Assembly: GCA_018675335.1 (NCBI GenBank) | Contig: JABGYH010000004.1 | Location: 62,001 to 126,000, forward strand | DNA: 64,000 nucleotides | DNA from: Candidatus Woesearchaeota archaeon | GTDB lineage: Archaea; Nanobdellota; Nanobdellia; Woesearchaeales; UBA11576 | Reading direction: 5' to 3' | Shown here: positions 60,422 through 64,000 of the stretch, piece by piece | Position numbering within the stretch: the stretch's first letter is position 1 | Layout of the letters: the number at the start of each line of letters is the position of its first letter | Translations under genes and position numbers: made by a program | The notes under the pieces: model-generated | Seen by the model: the letters and a program-made list of their open reading frames with translations, nothing else | Told to the model about the DNA's origin: nothing | Database searches by the model: none

Positions 60422-61084
60422 ATGACAAAAATATCAAAAACCACTCAAAACTCAATCGAAGAATTAGATTATGAAAAATCATTTATAGCAGCAGATCCAG
60501 TAATATTTACTATTTCTCAAAAAAAACTCAAAATACTTCTACATAAAAGAGAAAAAGATCCATTCAAACATAAATTAGAATTACCAGGAGGACTAGTATT
60601 ATCCCAAGAAAATGCAGAAGACACAATCAAACGAAAATTAACAGAGTTAATTGGAAAAGAAGACATATATTTCATACAATTTAAAACATTTAGCAACCCA
60701 AACAGAGATCCTCGTCGCAGAGTTATATCAATAGGATTTATCGCACTAATTAATTCCGAACAAATAAATATTAGTTCCGAACACTGGCATGACTTTAATG
60801 AATTAAATGACCTTGCATTCGATCACAAAATAATAATTAAATGTGCAACCGAATTTTTGAAAAAAAATCTTGACGAAGTAGTTGCAAAACAATTCTTACC
60901 ACAATATTTCCCACTCAATAACTTACAAGAAGTCTATGAATTAATAGAAGGAAAAGATTATGATAATAGAAATTTTCGAAAAAAAATGATTAGTTCGGGC
61001 ATCGTAGTTGAAACCGAGAAAAAACAAGAGAATTGCTCACACAGACCCAGTAAGTTGTACACATTCAGTGACGATAATTCTTAA
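60422..61084 (+). CDS. NrtR-like Nudix-HTH regulator
   Basis: 220 residues: an N-terminal Nudix fold (AADPVIFTISQKKLKILLHK, FKHKLELPGGLVLSQENAED, PNRDPRRRVISIGFIALINS) and a C-terminal winged-helix part (FLPQYFPLNNLQEVYELIEG, NFRKKMISSGIVVETEKK). The Nudix box is degenerate: where REUxEE is expected it reads RKLTEL, so hydrolysis is probably lost, as in NrtR, the ADP-ribose-sensing NAD regulator. It is divergent from prs, with two direct repeats between them. Confidence 0.82.
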   Translation: MTKISKTTQNSIEELDYEKSFIAADPVIFTISQKKLKILLHKREKDPFKHKLELPGGLVLSQENAEDTIKRKLTELIGKEDIYFIQFKTFSNPNRDPRRRVISIGFIALINSEQINISSEHWHDFNELNDLAFDHKIIIKCATEFLKKNLDEVVAKQFLPQYFPLNNLQEVYELIEGKDYDNRNFRKKMISSGIVVETEKKQENCSHRPSKLYTFSDDNS

Positions 61085-61139
61085 AGATAAATATGAGGGG
61101 AAATTAATAAATACCCCTTACTATTAACTCATTCTTAAA

Positions 61140-62171
61140 ATGAAAGAGATAGGATTAGAACAACTAACAGTGGAATTAGTACCTGCATTTACTGGCGCAG
61201 ATGAACAATCTGCAAGAAGCTATTTTGATGCGAAGTTAAGATTATTACCCTTAATTAGAGATAGAGTTATGCTCCCTTTTCAAGACTTACTAAAAGCACA
61301 CACTGAGTGGAATGATAGTCATGTCCCTACTGAAAAACAAACAGATCCAATTACGCTTGGAGATATAACATTTGTTGTAACTAGTGAACCAAAAACTAAA
61401 AGACCACCCTATAAAACAGTAATTGAAGAATTAGAAAATTACTTAACATTCTTAAAACAAGAATCAGATAATGAAAACAGACCTAAAGGAATTAGGACTC
61501 TTGGAAAAACTGAACGTAGAAAATATATCGAATTTGGATTAGTTATTGCAAAACTAGAAGAATTAACTACAAAAGTTCAAACTCCTGGAGTTACACAAGG
61601 AATAAAACATAACTACGAAGAAGAATGGAAAAGTCCAATAATAGTCCCAGTTTCATATGGAGTTGCATTAACAGAACACGATGCACTAACATATGTGCGA
61701 GCACAATCTCTTGATAAAATTTTACGAGCAGACGTAGTAGTTCCATTTGAAACTGCACTTAAAAATGCAACCACATATACTAAAACTAATTTACCTCCCG
61801 AAACAGAAGCAAGATGGTCTCAAGTTGCAAGTCACAGATTTAGAGTAGTTTCAAAACCTGAAGATACAGTGAAATATGCAGAAATAATAAAACAATTAAT
61901 GCATTACAAAGAATTTAAGAAAAAAGATCCTGAAAGAGGAGAACTAATAATGATTCGAGATGGCGTTGAATTACCCGAAGATGTACGAGCAGAATATGAT
62001 TTAAGAAATAGAGATGGAAAACAATATATCGGAATTGATGCATTATTAACTAGACTTGCAGCAATAAAAGCAGAACACACAAATCCCAGCTTAAATCAGA
62101 GCATATCCCATTATCCAATGGTCATACCCCAATCAGTAACTGATAAAGACTTTATTGATGCCAATTTCTAA
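61140..62171 (+). CDS. Hypothetical protein, apparently internally duplicated
   Basis: 343 residues, soluble, rich in Lys/Glu/Thr. The two halves share a loose pattern: RSYFDAKLRLLPLIRDRVML with PFQDLLKAHTEW and FVVTSEPKTK in the first; TYVRAQSLDKILRADVVV with PFETALKNATTY and FRVVSKPEDT in the second. No Cys, no catalytic motif, no membrane segment. Function unknown. A TATA-like TTAATAAATA lies 27 nt upstream. Confidence 0.6.
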   Translation: MKEIGLEQLTVELVPAFTGADEQSARSYFDAKLRLLPLIRDRVMLPFQDLLKAHTEWNDSHVPTEKQTDPITLGDITFVVTSEPKTKRPPYKTVIEELENYLTFLKQESDNENRPKGIRTLGKTERRKYIEFGLVIAKLEELTTKVQTPGVTQGIKHNYEEEWKSPIIVPVSYGVALTEHDALTYVRAQSLDKILRADVVVPFETALKNATTYTKTNLPPETEARWSQVASHRFRVVSKPEDTVKYAEIIKQLMHYKEFKKKDPERGELIMIRDGVELPEDVRAEYDLRNRDGKQYIGIDALLTRLAAIKAEHTNPSLNQSISHYPMVIPQSVTDKDFIDANF

Positions 62172-62211
62172 ATTTTTTTATTTTTAAACTATCATTTCTT
62201 TTTTATTAAAA

Positions 62212-62220
62212 TTTATAAAC
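62212..62220 (+). promoter_or_regulatory. TATA box, leaderless promoter of asnS
   Basis: TTTATAAAC ends 25 nt before the asnS ATG at 62245; no ribosome site. Confidence 0.55.
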
Positions 62221-62244
62221 AAAAGCTGTTTCTCAAGAAGTAAA

Positions 62245-63555
62245 ATGGAACAAAATAATCAACAATTCAAATCAATACAGGAAGCTATGGAACAAGGAAG
62301 CGGCAAAGTAGCAATACGCGGATGGGTTCATCGCGAAAGAAAAAGCTCAAAACTCAAATTCATAGTTCTTAGAGATTCAAGCAACATAATCCAATGCGTA
62401 ATCGAAAAAGAAATTATTGGAGAAGAAAAATTTCTTACTGTAAAAAAAACCCAAGTAGAAACAAGTATGAAAATTTATGGCGAAATCAAAAAAGAAGAAC
62501 GAGCGCCAACAGGATATGAACTTCACGTATCAGATTTTGAAATTGTTGGAGAGTGCGATACATTCCCAATATCCCGAGATCAATCAATCGAATTTCTTGC
62601 AGACAATAGACATCTTTGGTTAAGATCTCGAAAAATGACTGCAATTATGAAAATAAGAAGTACTTACATCCAAGCACGCGAAGAATTTTTCAAAAATAAA
62701 AAATTTTGGAGATTTGATGCACCAATACTTCAACCAAGTCAATGTGAAGGCGGCTCAACATTATTTGAAGTTAAGTTTTACAAAGAAAAAACATTCCTAT
62801 CACAAACATGGCAATTATTTGCAGAAGCAGGAATATTCTCCCTTGAAAAAATATACAATATGGGACCTACATTCAGAGCAGAAAAATCAAAAACATCAAG
62901 ACACTTGTCAGAATTTTGGATGGCAGAAACAGAAGTTGCATGGGCAAACTTACAGGACATTTCAGAACTTGCGAAAGAAGAATTAAAATATTGTTTAAAA
63001 CAAGTTTTAGCTGAAAGGCAAGAAGAACTAAAAATACTCGAACGAGATGTTGGAAAATTAAATATTGCATCCAATAAAGAATGGCCAACAATAAAATATC
63101 GCGAAGCATTAAAAATACTAAAAGAGAAATCTGAAATGGAAGTTTCATTTGGAAAAGATCTTAGAACAATTGAAGAAGAAAAAATAATGGAACATTTTGA
63201 TACTCCAGTTGTAGTTACTCATTATCCTAAAGAAGTGATGGCATTTTACAAACCAAAAGATCCAGACTTTCCTGATGAAGCATTATGTTTTGATATGCTA
63301 GCACCAGAAGGTTATGGAGAAATTGTTGGTGGAAGTCAACGAGATACAGACATGGAAGAAATCAAAAAAGCACTTGAACGCGACGGCGAAGATTTAGAAA
63401 ATTATAAATTTTATTTAGACCTGCGAAAATATGGTTCAGTCCCACATTCAGGATATGGAGTTGGAATTGAAAGAGTGATTACTTGGATCTGCGGACTCGA
63501 TAATGTAAAAGATGCAATTGCATTCCCTAGAACAATGACTAGATGGACACCATAA
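62245..63555 (+). CDS. asnS: Asparaginyl-tRNA synthetase
   Basis: A 436-residue class IIb synthetase. N-terminal OB-fold anticodon domain (VAIRGWVHRERKSSKLKFIV, LRDSSNIIQCVIEK). Core: HLWLRSRKMTAIMKIRSTYI, motif 2 TFRAEKSKTSRHLSEFWMAE, and motif 3 SGYGVGIERVITWICGLDNV ending KDAIAFPRTMTRWTP. Asn- rather than Asp-specificity is suggested by the QPSQCEGGSTLFEV region and the shorter archaeal-AsnRS layout. It charges tRNA-Asn directly, so the amidotransferase route is not needed for Asn. Confidence 0.9.
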   Translation: MEQNNQQFKSIQEAMEQGSGKVAIRGWVHRERKSSKLKFIVLRDSSNIIQCVIEKEIIGEEKFLTVKKTQVETSMKIYGEIKKEERAPTGYELHVSDFEIVGECDTFPISRDQSIEFLADNRHLWLRSRKMTAIMKIRSTYIQAREEFFKNKKFWRFDAPILQPSQCEGGSTLFEVKFYKEKTFLSQTWQLFAEAGIFSLEKIYNMGPTFRAEKSKTSRHLSEFWMAETEVAWANLQDISELAKEELKYCLKQVLAERQEELKILERDVGKLNIASNKEWPTIKYREALKILKEKSEMEVSFGKDLRTIEEEKIMEHFDTPVVVTHYPKEVMAFYKPKDPDFPDEALCFDMLAPEGYGEIVGGSQRDTDMEEIKKALERDGEDLENYKFYLDLRKYGSVPHSGYGVGIERVITWICGLDNVKDAIAFPRTMTRWTP

Positions 63556-63557
63556 AA

Positions 63558-63746
63558 ATGGAATGTAAACAATCAGAAAACATAAAGGATTGTAAATGCA
63601 CTTATTCTTGCTCTAGACGAGGAAAGTGTTGTGAGTGCGTAAGAAACCATAGAAAAATGGGTGAACTGCCAGGTTGTTTTTTCTCAAAAGATGCTGAAAA
63701 AAGTTACGATAGAAGTATTGAGAAATTTATATTAAATAAACAATAA
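63558..63746 (+). CDS. DUF6485 family Cys-rich protein
   Basis: 62 residues from the ATG at 63558, 2 bp after the asnS stop. Cys-rich: CKQSENIKDCKCTYSCSRRG, KCCECVRNHRKMGELPGCFF. This matches the DUF6485 pattern (CxCty.CxrxGxCCxCxxxHxxxxelPxCfF), likely a zinc or iron-sulfur protein. Cotranscription with asnS is likely. Confidence 0.8.
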   Translation: MECKQSENIKDCKCTYSCSRRGKCCECVRNHRKMGELPGCFFSKDAEKSYDRSIEKFILNKQ

Positions 63747-63768
63747 ATCAATTAAAACAAAAAAATAT

Positions 63769-64000
63769 TTATTTTCTTTTTTTACCTTTAAGCGTATTTG
63801 GTAATGCAAGTTCGTAAACAGTTACATAATCAGTTGTTGTATTTTTATCATACCGAACTCGTTCTGCAAAACAATTTGTTAAATTAAAACTATTCATAAA
63901 CCAACTATGATACCCCGCAGGAAAAGGATTTCGCGCGCATTTAAGATCAAAAACTTTAGCTTCTAAAATAATTGGATCTGAATTGTCAACATCAACAACA
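63769..64000 (-). CDS. Hypothetical protein, 5' part outside window
   Basis: The minus-strand frame is open from the right edge to the TAA at 63769-63771, giving at least 76 residues: PIILEAKVFDLKCARNPFPA, YHSWFMNSFNLTNCFAERV, TTTDYVTVYELALPNTLKGK and a basic end. The codon pattern is coding-like. There is no clear family. The start is beyond the window. Confidence 0.6.
   Translation of the reverse strand, partial: VVDVDNSDPIILEAKVFDLKCARNPFPAGYHSWFMNSFNLTNCFAERVRYDKNTTTDYVTVYELALPNTLKGKKRK

Noticed and set aside
1-64000. rRNA, tRNA or known riboswitch genes
   Set aside because: No GC-rich structured islands of the sort expected for stable RNAs in an AT-rich genome were found by eye; a covariance search would be decisive.

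Overview
The window looks like a piece of a low-GC (roughly one third G+C) archaeal chromosome, probably from a DPANN lineage of the Woesearchaeota/Pacearchaeota type. Archaeal signs are the split archaeal-type phenylalanyl-tRNA synthetase (pheS, pheT), an archaeal AsnS, two DUF2683- or AbrB-linked RelE modules, a surface protein ending in a PEF-type sorting tail, and TATA boxes about 22-27 nt before many ATG codons that lack a Shine-Dalgarno (leaderless transcripts). Other genes carry GGGGTG or GGAGGT ribosome sites. The taxonomic placement is inference. I found no rRNA, tRNA, CRISPR array, insertion sequence or integrase.

Layout. 0-6.4 kb: one giant minus-strand lipoprotein gene that runs off the left edge. 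It has nine cysteine-rich modules, seven propeller-type repeats and a DxDG cysteine-rich tail. 6.6-13.9 kb: small housekeeping and membrane genes (CYTH phosphatase, MFS and DMT transporters, SemiSWEET, TspO, DUF488, YkgJ) and an AbrB/RelE module. 14-21.2 kb: an accessory stretch with long AT-rich spacers, an HTH protein, a truncated CrtO-like gene, three tandem paralogous membrane-hairpin proteins, a PLP enzyme and a second toxin-antitoxin pair. 21.5-31 kb: pyruvate phosphate dikinase, a TIM-barrel isomerase, a fusion of a CCA-type nucleotidyltransferase with a nucleoside-phosphorylase-like domain, a divergent DRE-TIM acyltransferase/lyase and a flavin reductase.

31-36.4 kb: methyltransferases, an Lrp-type regulator with a four-cysteine tail, a 56-residue Cys peptide, a strong hairpin, AhpC-type peroxiredoxin and a LamG surface protein. 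36.5-47.3 kb: a minus-strand run with pheS-pheT, an M20 deacylase, an N-acylamino-acid racemase-type enolase-superfamily enzyme, a COG3375-like GNAT acyltransferase, an aminotransferase and a group II decarboxylase. The GNAT + racemase + deacylase trio matches the known route that turns D-amino acids into L-amino acids through N-acylation.

47.4-58.9 kb: rubrerythrin-like protein, thioredoxin, regulators, a METTL5-like methyltransferase, a double-AAA ClpX-like unfoldase and a second M20 peptidase. 58.4-64 kb: Nudix hydrolase, PRPP synthetase, a divergent NrtR-like Nudix-HTH regulator with a degenerate Nudix box, AsnS and a DUF6485 protein. The most novel-looking items are the giant module lipoprotein, the hairpin paralogs, the nucleotidyltransferase-phosphorylase fusion and the double ClpX.
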